DNA of 6,134 nt from Pseudomonadota bacterium (GTDB taxonomy: Bacteria; Pseudomonadota; Gammaproteobacteria; Acidithiobacillales; Acidithiobacillaceae). Of the stretch, positions 5,865 to 6,134 are shown piece after piece. The notes under the pieces were generated by a model. It was given only the letters and a program-made list of their open reading frames with translations. It made no database searches and had not been told where the DNA came from. The DNA lies in the NCBI GenBank assembly GCA_021827445.1, contig JAKAVW010000190.1, positions 1 to 6,134 of the forward strand, written 5' to 3'. Position 1 is the first letter of the stretch, and the number at the start of each line of letters is the position of its first letter. Position numbers and translations under genes: made by a program.

Positions 5865-6085
5865 ATGAACGAAACGTGGCAACCTCTGTGCATGCCCGGC
5901 TGCTCACTCGCACCCGCGAGACCCAGCAGGATTTCAGTCTGGTCCTCACCCGCTACGCCATTTTGCGCACCCCGACGGGGAAAAGGCCGGTGGCGCTCGC
6001 ACGATTACGCAAGATGATGGGGGGGGCACCCACGCCGAAGGCCCGCGCCGGGCACAAGTCGATCATTCGCCCCATCGAACGGTAA
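5865..6085 (+). pseudogene. AbiEii-type toxin, N-terminal fragment, frameshifted and fused to an unrelated tail
   Basis: AbiEii proteins are nucleotidyltransferase toxins of type IV toxin-antitoxin (abortive infection) pairs, usually near 300 residues. An ATG at 5865 with GGGGAAAG seven bases upstream gives MNET. The text then continues in another frame from 5879: ATSVHARLLTRTRETQQDF, SLVLTRYAI, the usual family N terminus. Loss of one base after ACG (5876) explains the shift. Resemblance ends near 5962; the following 40 codons (LRTPTGKRPVALARLRK and on to a TAA at 6083-6085) do not match the expected RFLYRLS continuation and include an eight-G run at 6019-6026. The nucleotidyltransferase motif (GS followed by DxD) is absent, so the fragment is inactive. 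The upstream antitoxin gene is not seen. Bases 6086-6134 hold nothing I can identify. Confidence 0.68.
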
Positions 6086-6134
6086 AAGCCGGATTGTTGG
6101 CCGATACCGCGCCCTGCTACCAAATAGCGGAAGA

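Overview
This is an accessory, island-like stretch from what is most likely a Pseudomonadota genome. That placement rests on Gram-negative export signals and on resemblance to transposases and toxin families common in that phylum; genus and species cannot be decided from the sequence. It reads as a gene graveyard. Of nine recognisable or credible genes, only a few small ones are intact. Both transposase genes and all three toxin-family genes carry frameshifts, stop codons or truncations. Family assignments come from recalled protein motifs, not from a database search.

Layout. Positions 1-418 (+): the C-terminal end of a small four-cysteine (two CxxC) protein, then a possible 52-residue ORF. 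Positions 554-2381 (minus strand): an AT-richer block of small genes of unknown function read right to left. It holds a probable frameshifted small gene (2381-2185), a short lipoprotein (2130-1903), a possible 50-residue ORF followed by a terminator-like hairpin (1399-1247), and a 188-residue exported protein (1120-554). Between these lies about 500 bases that I cannot resolve. Positions 2429-2809 (minus): the C-terminal remnant of an ISL3-family transposase. Positions 2924-4228 (+): a nearly full-length but badly broken IS1182-family transposase gene. Positions 4393-5435: a zeta-toxin locus (+), with an intact upstream small gene that may be its antitoxin, running tail to tail into a truncated Fic/DUF4172 gene (minus). 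Positions 5436-5864: no convincing gene. Positions 5865-6085 (+): the N-terminal scrap of an AbiEii-type toxin joined to an unrecognised tail.

How the parts relate. The right-hand 1.7 kb contains pieces of three unrelated toxin families (zeta kinase, Fic AMP-transferase, AbiEii nucleotidyltransferase). All lack the parts needed for activity, so this looks like a decayed defence or stabilisation cluster next to dead insertion sequences. The left-hand minus-strand block may be a small operon-like set of envelope proteins, because one member has a signal peptide and another a lipobox. I found no CRISPR array, tRNA, rRNA or complete insertion sequence. I see no complete new system. The best leads are the uncharacterised envelope-protein block and the intact putative antitoxin left beside a dead toxin.
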